The translations under genes and the position numbers were made by a program. Below the pieces are notes generated by a model. The model was given only the letters and a program-made list of their open reading frames with translations. It ran no database searches and was not told the origin of the DNA. Positions 56,201 to 64,000 of a stretch of 64,000 bases of DNA are shown in pieces. Within the stretch, counting starts at the first letter, position 1. Each line of letters opens with the position of its first letter. Location: contig NW_006921540.1 in assembly GCF_000340215.1 (NCBI RefSeq), positions 676,377 to 740,376 of the forward strand, read 5' to 3'. The DNA comes from Pseudocercospora fijiensis CIRAD86 (taxonomy: Eukaryota; Ascomycota; Dothideomycetes; Mycosphaerellales; Mycosphaerellaceae).

Positions 56201-57220
56201 CAGTTAGAGTGTTCCGGTTGCTAGTACTAATCTCAGTTAGACGCCTAGCCCTAAGCAACAGCTAAAAGAGACTAAAGGCGCCGCTAAGTATCGAGCGATA
56301 GCAAAGCGTCCGAACGTCTACATTAGTTAGCACTATACAGAGACCATCGCTGAATACGCTATAGCTAGTAATCTCAATGTGCTTGCTAGAGAGGCTAAGC
56401 ATAAGACAATAAAGCAGCAGGTCTATCTCACTAACTAGTACAAGCCTAAAAAGGACCTCCTCGAGCGACAGGGCCTAGAAATGACTGTACGACTGCTTCT
56501 ATAGGATGCTTATAAGCAGGACAAGCTAGAGCTCTTAGTACAGATTTAAACACTCTTCGAGAACAACGCTCAATTATTCGACAGCGTACTGCTACGTTCT
56601 AAGCAAGGCAATAACGATAATCGATCAATCCTCGACGGTACGGAGATTATTCTTAGCGATAATAACTATCTGAATGTAGTTACGGGTGATCGACTGCTGC
56701 AGTATTATTGCAAAGACTTCTTATTACTTCCTATCCGCAACGATGCTATAAAGAAGCCGTTTAAAGACGCACTTAAGGCGGCATATTAGTACGACTACAA
56801 CCGGACGAACTGCACACTAGACAACAACGATGCTGTACACTAGTATAAGCGCTTTGCTTTTAACGATAAGCCTACCTAGCGTCGCACTGTTCTTCGCCGT
56901 AGAGATTTCGTTCGATACCGTAGCACTAGTATTAGTCGTATCGATCAAATCTTTACGTACCGTACAGCTCGTAGCCTCTCACTGTTCGCACTTATTACTA
57001 TCGCCTAGATGGATCGTAAGGACCTAATGCTTCAGCTTTCGGTGTACAAGCTCACTAACAAGCAGGTCACTATCGGCATTAACGGTATCGATAGTAGCAA
57101 GATCTAGATAGTGCTAGTTACTAGACAGGGCCTTTAGATGACAAAGGGCAAGGCTGCTATTAATATAAGAAGCAGTGATCGTGCCCTCTTTGTCGATTAG
57201 GACCTGCAGTTTCTTTAAAG
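53259..57220 (+). pseudogene. Decayed ~1,300-codon transposase-like frame
   Basis: From ATG 53259 (MPLRFSFLPLGALKIKL) one frame runs about 4 kb with only TAG/TAA interruptions of RIP type. An Asn repeat (GAT/AAT microsatellite, 53457-53497) follows KRPREDD. Residues around 54740-55480 have the layout of a DDE transposase core: LLFIDSFGLYRN (near 55095), SLMG, an IPFTLSP segment, CAFILSYTGDM (near 55340) and a cysteine pair in SCRFCF (near 55416). This recalls large fungal transposases of the CMC/KDZ group, but I could not match it firmly. The downstream half is helical and basic. Non-functional. An unrelated large repeat protein remains possible. Confidence 0.45.
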
Positions 57221-57660
57221 GTATAGCATTAAGACATATCTAATAAGCACTATACAAAGCTGACTGTATCTAGGTATATACACACCGAGATGATTCAGCT
57301 TGATTAGGTATGCTCAGCTCTCGTCCAACAGCAGAAGATCCAATGCTAAATTGTTAACAGGTACAGCTAAATATCTATAGCTAGATGTCGATTAAACATA
57401 CCCTTTGTATAGTAAGTCAACTTTAGTATCGCATTATACTCTTTACTAACCAAGATCTAGATACGCTTTCTTTACACGGTCTTTCCTCTTTCTTCAGTAA
57501 GTCCGAAGCCTATGCTCTTCTAACGAAGGCTAACTTTGAGTATAGATCTCCTTTGTACGAATCGAGCGTTCCACTGTTACTAATATCCCCTTCGCACTAC
57601 GACCGAGCCTTCGCCACGACCGAAGCCCTTTACGGCATATCAACTAGAGCTTCTCGGATA

Positions 57661-58807
57661 GTAGGAACTTGGTGAATGGATGAATGGATGGCTGGATAGC
57701 AGGTATTGCGGAGGCAGGGAAGCGAACAGGGCAGGCTGAGTGGCCTGCATGTAGTACTGCAATCGAATGTGTTGAGTCACTCGTATAATACCCTATACTG
57801 AATAGGCTGGTGTCTCTCGTAAATGCTGTTTATACTGTATCGTTGTCTAAACTGTATACTTGTTCAAACTGCAGAGACCGGCCTCTGCTGCAGAGACCCA
57901 CTTCTGCTGCAGAGGCCAATTATCAGCAGCCTTAGCAAACAGCACCGAGGCCACAATGGCATCTCACTGTAAACAGCACCGCTTTGGATATCTGCAGAAA
58001 TGCTGTTATTATGACCTGCAGTTGATATCTTCGTACTGCAAATCTACTACAATCCTACGGTATAGAGTGAGCACATACCCCGCTAAGGTAGGTTTCTAAT
58101 CCCTATGGCCTTCACCTATAGTATATGTACAACATAGTTACTTGCTTCAGGGTCGCTCTGCGGGGTTTTCAGCACAGCCTTGTCTGCGATGACGACGACT
58201 GAATGTTGCTTCACAGCCGGACATCTCACACTCTCGCCGGACTCAATAACCCGGGTTGCACTGGCTCTATATAAAAACATCCTGGAGTCTCCTCGGCGAA
58301 ATAGCCCGGTCTGGGACTGTAACATTCGTGTTGGAGAGACTAGATACAAATCTACCTAGCAAGTGTCGTCTACCAGGCTTTGTCTCTTTTCGGCACGATA
58401 TACGGATTGTAGACCGTGGTCTCGATACAGTTGAGACTGGCTGCATCTACAAGACTACAAGGTAGCTTTAGAAAAAAATCCTGGTATTTTTCCTTGCAAT
58501 AGTGCCACTTTAATGGTACTACTGTAGAGATGCAGCTAGCGGCAGGAGTCCACACGAGTGTGAAGTCTGACCACGACTGAAGGGTGCTCTTATTGATACT
58601 GCATCGAGCACTGCATCGAGCCACTCGGCATTTGATCAAAAGACAGGGCGATCAGCAAGAAATATGTATATTGTCCTCAGTACCTAACAATAAACCTGAA
58701 CCTTTCTCCGCATTATCACGCAGGGAAGCGGGCGGCATCCGGAACCACCAGCATCACAAAACTCTACAACGTCTACACCAACATGAGGGGGTAAGACAGA
58801 GGGAAGC
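57661..58807. other. Intergenic, no supported gene
   Basis: Normal composition returns. It contains GGATGAATGGATGGCTGGATA-type simple repeats at 57675-57700 and a GCAGAGACC/CTGCTGCAGAG repeat cluster at 57868-57915. Short frames (for example near 57860-58099 and 58256-58465) show no domain. Confidence 0.5.
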
Positions 58808-58814
58808 ATAAATA
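58808..58814 (+). promoter_or_regulatory. TATA-like box of the small secreted protein gene
   Basis: ATAAATA lies 94 bp before the ATG at 58908. A CA/CT-rich leader follows, as usual for strongly expressed fungal genes. Confidence 0.45.
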
Positions 58815-58907
58815 TCAACCCCAAATCCACCTCCAACCGTTATATTCTACCCAACCCTCACTCACACAAACGAACTTCACCACCACAAACAAAAGACTCC
58901 ACCCAAA

Positions 58908-59124
58908 ATGCAACTCCTCACCCTCATCGCAACCCTAGTCGCAGTCGCCAATGCCGCAATTCCAATCGGCATAAGAGCCGACGACGGCACAAAATGTTAT
59001 TGTCCATCGGCAGGTTGCTATAACGGAAAGTGCGAGACTGTGGTAAGTAGTATATCGATAAACCCATCTATCACACGTCAAGAAACTAAGGAGAAAAAAA
59101 AATTAGGGCGGTCCGTGCTGTTGA
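58908..59124 (+). CDS. Small secreted cysteine-rich protein (candidate effector)
   Basis: Two exons, 58908-59042 and 59107-59124, with a 64-nt intron (GTAAGT..TAG, CTAAG-type branch) give only 50 aa. Without splicing the frame runs on into a non-cysteine tail, so the spliced form is preferred: exon 2 adds GGPCC and a stop. Residues 1-16 (MQLLTLIATLVAVANA) are a clear signal peptide with an A-x-A-like cleavage site. The mature part has six cysteines (C-x-C, C, C and a final CC), enough for three disulfides. It belongs to no family I recognise. Size, secretion and cysteine content match fungal effectors or antimicrobial peptides; the role is inference. It lies 1.25 kb from RIP block 3. Confidence 0.65.
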
Positions 59125-59525
59125 ATGAAATGAGAGAATGTAGAAGGGCTGGGATGATGATGTGATGTGTAGTAAGTAGTAGGATCGAGGCGTGAGGAAA
59201 TTTCTACCATGCTGACTGGATGTAGTGGACTGGAAGTTTGTGCGTTCAACACGTTGATCGAGTCTGGAGCGGAACGGAGCGGTGTGATAAAATGAAGTCG
59301 CACGTGTGGTTTTGCTTGTGAAAACCCCCGAGTGTTGTGCTGTTGTATTTGTGAATAAAAAATGATGAATTATCAGATATCGGAATGAAAAAAAAACATT
59401 TGACGGACTTCTTTTTTTTTTCTTCCTCGCAAAGCTATCACTAAAAAATTTCTTCTGTCGTCGTCGTCTCATTCTATAACCACCCAACCCTGATTACCTA
59501 CCTAGCTTTCCTCCCAACGACTATT
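59125..59525. other. Intergenic between convergent genes
   Basis: 3' ends of the small secreted protein gene (+) and the 519-aa gene (-). It has A- and T-homopolymers near 59088-59100, 59387-59397 and 59411-59422. No gene seen. Confidence 0.5.
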
Positions 59526-61085
59526 CTAAACCATCTTAAAAACCTGCGCCTCAGTAGGAACCAACGTAGCACAACTAACATGCGGCCAACTAATGCCCAC
59601 AAAATTCAAAATCACCATCTGACTATACTGAATCTGAATCCCTCGCACGGAAATCTTCCTCTCCTCACACGGCAACCGATCCGGCGGCGTGACCAAAAAC
59701 ACGGGCGTGGGCGCAGTAGAATCCTTCCCATCTTTCCCTTTCGGCATGTTCGGTCTCAAAAGAATAGGTTTCGGGGAAGTGAGGCGTGGAACGTTGATTT
59801 CGTATTCTACCGTTTCGATCCAGAATTTGGATTTCACAAAGGGGACGTGGGCGTTGGGTTGGGAGATTTCGCGTTCCAGGAAGCCACCGGGGTCTTTGGA
59901 GATTTGGCGCGGGCCTTGGGTTCCCATGAGGAAGGCGATGTTGGTGACGCCGCCGCCGTTGAGTTTGTCGTCGGGAGTGCCGGTTGTGACTTCGAAGGAG
60001 ATGGTGTCGAGGATTTTTTGATTTTCGATAGCTTTTGCGAGGAAGAGATTTGGATTTTGGATGACTTCCGTGGTGATCGTGCCTGCTTTGATGTATGGAT
60101 CGAGATTTTGTGGTATCCTGAAGGTGTTCTTGTTGGTTGCATCCATGTTTGTGAAGACACTGTTGCCGTCGCCACCGAGCACTTGGCTGCCGCCGATGAA
60201 GAATGGTCTAGTATCGAGTTTGTCCTTGTCGAAGTTTGGGGGACCAGCCACGCCTCCGATAGGAGTGGTAGTGGTGATCTTTTGCTGCTTGCCGGCCAAG
60301 CCTTGTGCATTAATCGTCGTGCCGTGAGGGATGGACGCCATTCGCACGACTGTCTCTGCACATTGCGGATTCTTGTCGCACTTCTCCACGAAGAGCCACA
60401 TGCCGGTCTCGAAATGTATGTCAGTGGTATCAGGGTTGGTCGACCTTCCAGTCTTTGGGTCTGTTGCATCCTGGACTGTTTGCATGTACGGAAACCCTTG
60501 AAGCGTGATATCCGGCTGGCTATTCCCATTGAAGCCACGATTTGGAATGTCACCGATCGTCTTACCAAAGCTCCATTGCTCTAGGGTCAGGTTGAGTTCA
60601 AGAATATTGTCGCCCGGGCTTGTTGGCGCGCCTCCGATTGCCTTGCCTTTCAGGTCTGTGAAGTCATCTTTCGACTCCTTCACGCCGTCCATTTTTGACC
60701 TTGGTCGGAAGATGGAGTTGAATCCATTTCCAGCAAACGCGCCCTGCATCTGTTTCAAAGGGAAGGGAGGAGCTGGCTTGGGCAGTTCCTTCGGCTTTGG
60801 CCTGAAGCCTAATTGCTCTTCCACTTGCTCGGGAAGATTTGCTCCACTCACTGGCAATTGTTGTGCTGCTGGTTGAGAGACAGCGGCAGCAGCAGCGGCA
60901 GCAAGAGCGACAGGTGGTTCTGCTACACGTTGCTGCACGGTGTGCTGCTCAACAAACTCAGGACCTTCCAGTTTGTGGTCGACTGTTCCCCAATGGAATC
61001 CATTGAGCTCAATGACCGGAGCGGGTGCTGTGATGTTGAATGGTGCGATGACTTTGCCATCATCCGTGATCTGGGTCGCCGCCAT
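59526..61085 (-). CDS. Conserved 519-aa protein, possible haem-binding family
   Basis: One minus-strand exon from ATG 61085. Residues 1-110 are low-complexity with an alanine run and PKPAPPFPLK. The rest is a compact conserved region: FNSIFRPRS, ILELNLTLEQWSFG, IPNRGFNG, DITLQGFPYMQTVQD, DIHFETGMWLFV, VVRMASIPHGTTINAQG, TFRIPQNLDP, IAFLMG and KFWIETVEY near the end, with a final Cys-containing tail. Related proteins in cyanobacteria and fungi are, to my recollection, labelled haem-binding or peroxidase-like, but no haem-ligand motif is certain here. No signal peptide or membrane span, so probably cytosolic. Intact. The start is the first ATG and begins MAATQITDDGKVIAP. Confidence 0.6.
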   Translation of the reverse strand: MAATQITDDGKVIAPFNITAPAPVIELNGFHWGTVDHKLEGPEFVEQHTVQQRVAEPPVALAAAAAAAVSQPAAQQLPVSGANLPEQVEEQLGFRPKPKELPKPAPPFPLKQMQGAFAGNGFNSIFRPRSKMDGVKESKDDFTDLKGKAIGGAPTSPGDNILELNLTLEQWSFGKTIGDIPNRGFNGNSQPDITLQGFPYMQTVQDATDPKTGRSTNPDTTDIHFETGMWLFVEKCDKNPQCAETVVRMASIPHGTTINAQGLAGKQQKITTTTPIGGVAGPPNFDKDKLDTRPFFIGGSQVLGGDGNSVFTNMDATNKNTFRIPQNLDPYIKAGTITTEVIQNPNLFLAKAIENQKILDTISFEVTTGTPDDKLNGGGVTNIAFLMGTQGPRQISKDPGGFLEREISQPNAHVPFVKSKFWIETVEYEINVPRLTSPKPILLRPNMPKGKDGKDSTAPTPVFLVTPPDRLPCEERKISVRGIQIQYSQMVILNFVGISWPHVSCATLVPTEAQVFKMV

Positions 61086-62229
61086 GATGGAGGTCCTAAG
61101 CGTGCGGAATGAACAGAACTACTAGTCAGATGTTGCGAGAGGAGACCGGACTAGAGAAAAGATCAGTCCGTAAGAGTTCGAGGACACATTTCTGCTCTTA
61201 TACTCCACACAACGAGCCACGACTTCCGAGCTTGCGGAAGCCACAGCTTCAGCCGACTGCAATCCATTCTGTATCCAGAGAAGTCTAGACCTTGTCGACT
61301 TCTGAATTGCTTCCATCCTCTTCTCATTCGTGGTACAGATGCATATTCGGCTGTTTGGTGGCTGGCTGAGCTGCACAGCTCATATCAGGATAGTGGCTTT
61401 CAGCTTTCAGGCTTCAGCTGATATCACGAACTTTGATGACCACTGAAACTCGTGCGTTCAGACATTTCCCACATGGAATCTTTGCGGTAAGGTCTCAGCT
61501 CGGGCCTGATCAGGAGACATTCTGATGAGTACCATAGACAGCAAGTTCCTTCTGACTTTCCACAATATGCAGTCTAGACAAGCTCCACTACTGCAGCCGT
61601 GCAAAGAGCTACCCTGAAGTCAAACCAGAGACGCTCGGCAAGCACAAGCTGCGCGATGGTGAGACAGGTACTGTATGTGTTTATCGCCCACCTCTTCCCC
61701 ATATCACTCAACGTGTCCATTTCACTTTGATCACTTCCATCATCAAAGTGCCGTTTCCAGCTTCAATCGAAATCGAAAATCGCTGTCGACATCGGTGGTC
61801 TGATCGATTGGATGCCATTTGAAGCTTCCTGAAGGAGCGTGGATGCTCCCCTGCATATAGGAACCTTCCAGCTGTATTCTAGACCTGACAGGCATCAAGC
61901 TTTGGAACGTGGCCGCCTTTTCAGATTTAGCTGCTCAGTTACAGGTAAGTAAGCAAGCCATGGAGGGTCTTCTGCGGGATGAGACGCGAAAGTGGTGCAT
62001 GTCAAGTGGTGACGATCCGCCCCATTGCTCGGCTCAACTTGCCAAGAGGTACCGGCCTATGGAACTTCATCCCATAGCGTCTGTAGACTCTGTACCAGTA
62101 CCATGCCTTTTACTCTCTACCTAGGCTATCCTGCTTCAGTAAGGCCACTGCAAAGCGCGGTGTCAAGCACTACCTCTGCATTGCTAATGCTGTAGTTCTA
62201 TTCGATCGGCGCCGCCCAAGCTCTTCGGC
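61086..62229. other. Intergenic, 1.1 kb
   Basis: It holds the promoter of the 519-aa gene (minus strand, right side) and the 3' end of the La/Arb1 gene. There is no RIP and no supported gene. A short frame at 61909-62124 lacks an ATG start and family features. Confidence 0.5.
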
Positions 62230-64000
62230 TCAATCCAGAGTCTCATCTTCGTCCTCGTCCTCACGCCGAATGATCTCATCGCCCATGCCAGACTTCTTCA
62301 TCTCCTCCTGCCGCAACATCCACTCGGTTGGTGGACCTGGCTCATTCCAGTCCATAGCGCGCTCATTGAGAGTCCAGGTGAAGAATGAGGGATAGACGCA
62401 CTCGACCGCATCGATCCAGGACAAGCCGCAGCCGAAAGTCTTGATGATCGCATCGAGCTTCATGCCCGGGACGAAATGCTTCAACAAGTCTTCATCTACG
62501 ATGAAGCTGAGACTCTTGCCCTGCTTAGCTTTCTCGGCCTCTAGAACGTGCTTCGGAAGGTCTCGCGGACTAGCTTGAGGGAGAGTCCAGCGAATGCAAT
62601 GCAGCGAACCGGCTTTCTTGAATCTGTTCTTATATTGCGGCGCATCGTAGTATTTGTTGCCCTGCTCGGTCTCCAGCTCCACGCCAGTGACCTCCAGACC
62701 CATACTCTCCTCCACGATACATGTATCCGCTGGCTTCTTGTCGTCCTTCACCGCCTCGAAGAATTCGAGCTGTTCGCTGGTACAATACGCATGTGTGCCA
62801 ATGATGAATACCTGGTCGGCAAGGTCCTTAGCCATTCCAAAGCTCTTATCGGCATTAGTCACCCAGTCCGCGTTGGCATCTGTTGGACTGTACTGAGCAT
62901 AATAGCCGCCGTAGAGCGATGAGCAGGCTTTATTGAATTCACCAGGCAAACCTGCGTCAACTGCTGCGAGCTTCGGGAACTCGCTGTCCGCGAGATGAGT
63001 AGCAGCCACTGCCTTGTCGATGTCCTTTTTGTATTCTGGACACACATCGTGGATGTTGAGGTAGCTGAAGAAGTTGCGCAAGATGTTCGTGGTTTCGAGA
63101 ACGGTTTTGCTGTTAGTCCAGTCGAAATGTTGCATAAATTCGGAGGACAAGAATGCCTTGGTCATGCCTTCGAAGTCGACAACCCAGGTAGGCTTGCCCT
63201 CGTCAACGCCCTCGGATACTTTGTCAGCGACTCCCCATCTGGCTTTCATCATAGCAATTTCATGCTTGTCGTAGTTTTCCTTCAGCTCCTTATCGTTCAG
63301 ACGACCAGCGAACATGTTCTGTCCGCCAGCAAAGCCGCCAAACTTGAGGTACGACCCGAACACCTTAGCAGTCATCTCGTGAAACTTGCGCCTATTCTGG
63401 TATTCCGCCACAGCCCGGTCGATGCGAGCAACAAAGGACTCCTCAGCATCGTACAATGGACGTTCTTCCAGGTAATCACCGAGGGCAAGCGGACCTTGAT
63501 TAGCATTGCTCTCAAAACCTGTCGGCTTCAACATTGCCTTGGTCATCCACGGCTGCTCGGCAAGCTTTGCATTGCGTTCCTTAGACTCGTCGAGCTTGGG
63601 AGTAACAGTCGGCGCTCTCTTCAACGGCCACTTACGCCGAATGAATTTATTCTTGTCGTTGATCTCCAACATCTTGCTTAACTTCAAGATCTCCTTCACT
63701 TCCGCCTTGGGCTTGTAAGGACGCATCTTCCGGAATCCAAGGATCTCGTTGAGGGATACCCAGCCATCACCTGCTGGGCCTGTGCGGGCAAGCAGATGAG
63801 CGTCGCCAGGAAGGTTTTCATCCCCCAAGTAGAACTCGACTTGCTTGATAATATCATCCTTGTGTTCTGATGCATTGAGCCTACTAGGCAGGGTTGATAG
63901 CAGTGACGGCTGGTCATCATCGGCAGCCCCTTCCGCTGGCGGCTTCTCCTTCTCGCTGGTGGACTTGGAGGACTCATGACCAGCGGGCGCATCGACAAAT
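62230..64000 (-). CDS. La-motif / Arb1-type RNA-silencing protein (5' end outside)
   Basis: Open from the right edge to the stop at 62230; no start codon is inside the window, so ~590 residues are visible. A Ser/Lys/Glu-rich leader precedes a La motif (63860-63620): IKQVEFYLGDENLPGDAHLL, GWVSLNEILGFRKM, LKLSKMLEINDKNKFIRR, the winged-helix RNA-binding fold of La proteins. The remainder matches Arb1 of the Argonaute siRNA chaperone (ARC) complex: FGSYLKFGGF with MFAGRL, ILRNFFSYLNIHDVCPEY, FNKACSSLYGGYYAQYS, and GCGLSWIDAVECVYPSFFTW near the C-terminus, then an acidic tail. In fission yeast Arb1 helps load siRNA into Argonaute and supports heterochromatin. Both parts share one uninterrupted frame. 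The Arb1 assignment is by eye, the La motif is clearer. Confidence 0.68.
   Translation of the reverse strand, partial: FVDAPAGHESSKSTSEKEKPPAEGAADDDQPSLLSTLPSRLNASEHKDDIIKQVEFYLGDENLPGDAHLLARTGPAGDGWVSLNEILGFRKMRPYKPKAEVKEILKLSKMLEINDKNKFIRRKWPLKRAPTVTPKLDESKERNAKLAEQPWMTKAMLKPTGFESNANQGPLALGDYLEERPLYDAEESFVARIDRAVAEYQNRRKFHEMTAKVFGSYLKFGGFAGGQNMFAGRLNDKELKENYDKHEIAMMKARWGVADKVSEGVDEGKPTWVVDFEGMTKAFLSSEFMQHFDWTNSKTVLETTNILRNFFSYLNIHDVCPEYKKDIDKAVAATHLADSEFPKLAAVDAGLPGEFNKACSSLYGGYYAQYSPTDANADWVTNADKSFGMAKDLADQVFIIGTHAYCTSEQLEFFEAVKDDKKPADTCIVEESMGLEVTGVELETEQGNKYYDAPQYKNRFKKAGSLHCIRWTLPQASPRDLPKHVLEAEKAKQGKSLSFIVDEDLLKHFVPGMKLDAIIKTFGCGLSWIDAVECVYPSFFTWTLNERAMDWNEPGPPTEWMLRQEEMKKSGMGDEIIRREDEDEDETLD

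Larger units (their letters stand above)
50995..57660 (+). mobile_element. RIP block 3: decayed DNA-transposon-like unit
   Basis: Mutation to TAG/TAA with kept CpG marks this block. RIP is milder than in blocks 1 and 2, as CpA survives in places. It carries a multi-exon remnant (51.0-52.7 kb) and a very long frame (53.26-57.2 kb). I found no LTRs, no reverse transcriptase and no convincing terminal inverted repeats by eye, so the boundaries are approximate. A class II element is the best guess, based on the long frame. Confidence 0.5.

Noticed and set aside
59580..60584. 334-codon frame on + opposite the 519-aa gene
   Set aside because: It lies entirely within the conserved minus-strand gene and shows no recognisable motif.
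62995..63681. 228-codon + frame opposite the La/Arb1 gene
   Set aside because: Antisense shadow of a clearly coding minus-strand gene.

Overview
This is a fungal nuclear window, most likely from a filamentous ascomycete, and Dothideomycetes/Mycosphaerellales-like by overall character (inference). Ordinary intron-poor genes alternate with long blocks scarred by repeat-induced point mutation (RIP). In those blocks CpA and TpG have largely become TpA, CTAG is very common and former reading frames are full of TAG/TAA, while CpG is largely kept. RIP, GT-AG introns of about 50-150 nt with CTGAC/CTAAC-type branch sites, and genes such as MDV1, ARO7, URB1 and ARB1 all point to an ascomycete.

Layout. 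1-7.9 kb: RIP block 1, with several short tandem arrays, an unidentified decayed frame on + and a decayed RecQ-like helicase on -. 8.0-19.1 kb: gene island holding a broken ADP-ribosylglycohydrolase gene (8.0-10.2), a mitochondrial-division WD40 protein (MDV1, -), chorismate mutase (ARO7, +) sharing a divergent promoter with MDV1, an F-box protein (+) and the ribosome-biogenesis protein URB1 (-). 19.15-46.53 kb: RIP block 2. It is a 1,397-bp tandem duplication of a secreted-protein gene region, split at its internal junction by a ~12.3-kb Ty3/Gypsy retrotransposon (A, 20686-45264). A second member (B, 23763-36082, also ~12.3 kb) is nested inside A. Both insertions have 4-bp target-site duplications and matching LTRs. 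47-49 kb: a two-pass membrane protein gene (-), followed by microsatellite-rich DNA. 51-57.6 kb: RIP block 3, a decayed transposon-like unit with a ~1,300-codon frame. 57.7-64 kb: a small cysteine-rich secreted protein (candidate effector), a 519-aa conserved protein (-), and the 3' part of a gene joining a La motif to an Arb1-type protein (-, runs off the right edge).

Most notable: each Gypsy copy carries, beyond gag-pol, a third frame of ~930 codons. A strongly palindromic ~25-37-bp motif, core TACCCCGGGGGTA, recurs five times per copy, always between coding modules. The tandem duplication also leaves a natural before/after RIP pair: 19153-19287 is nearly unmutated and its partner 20550-20685 is mutated.

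Limits. All family names come from reading motifs by eye, and no database search was run. Coordinates inside decayed elements are approximate unless a motif is given.
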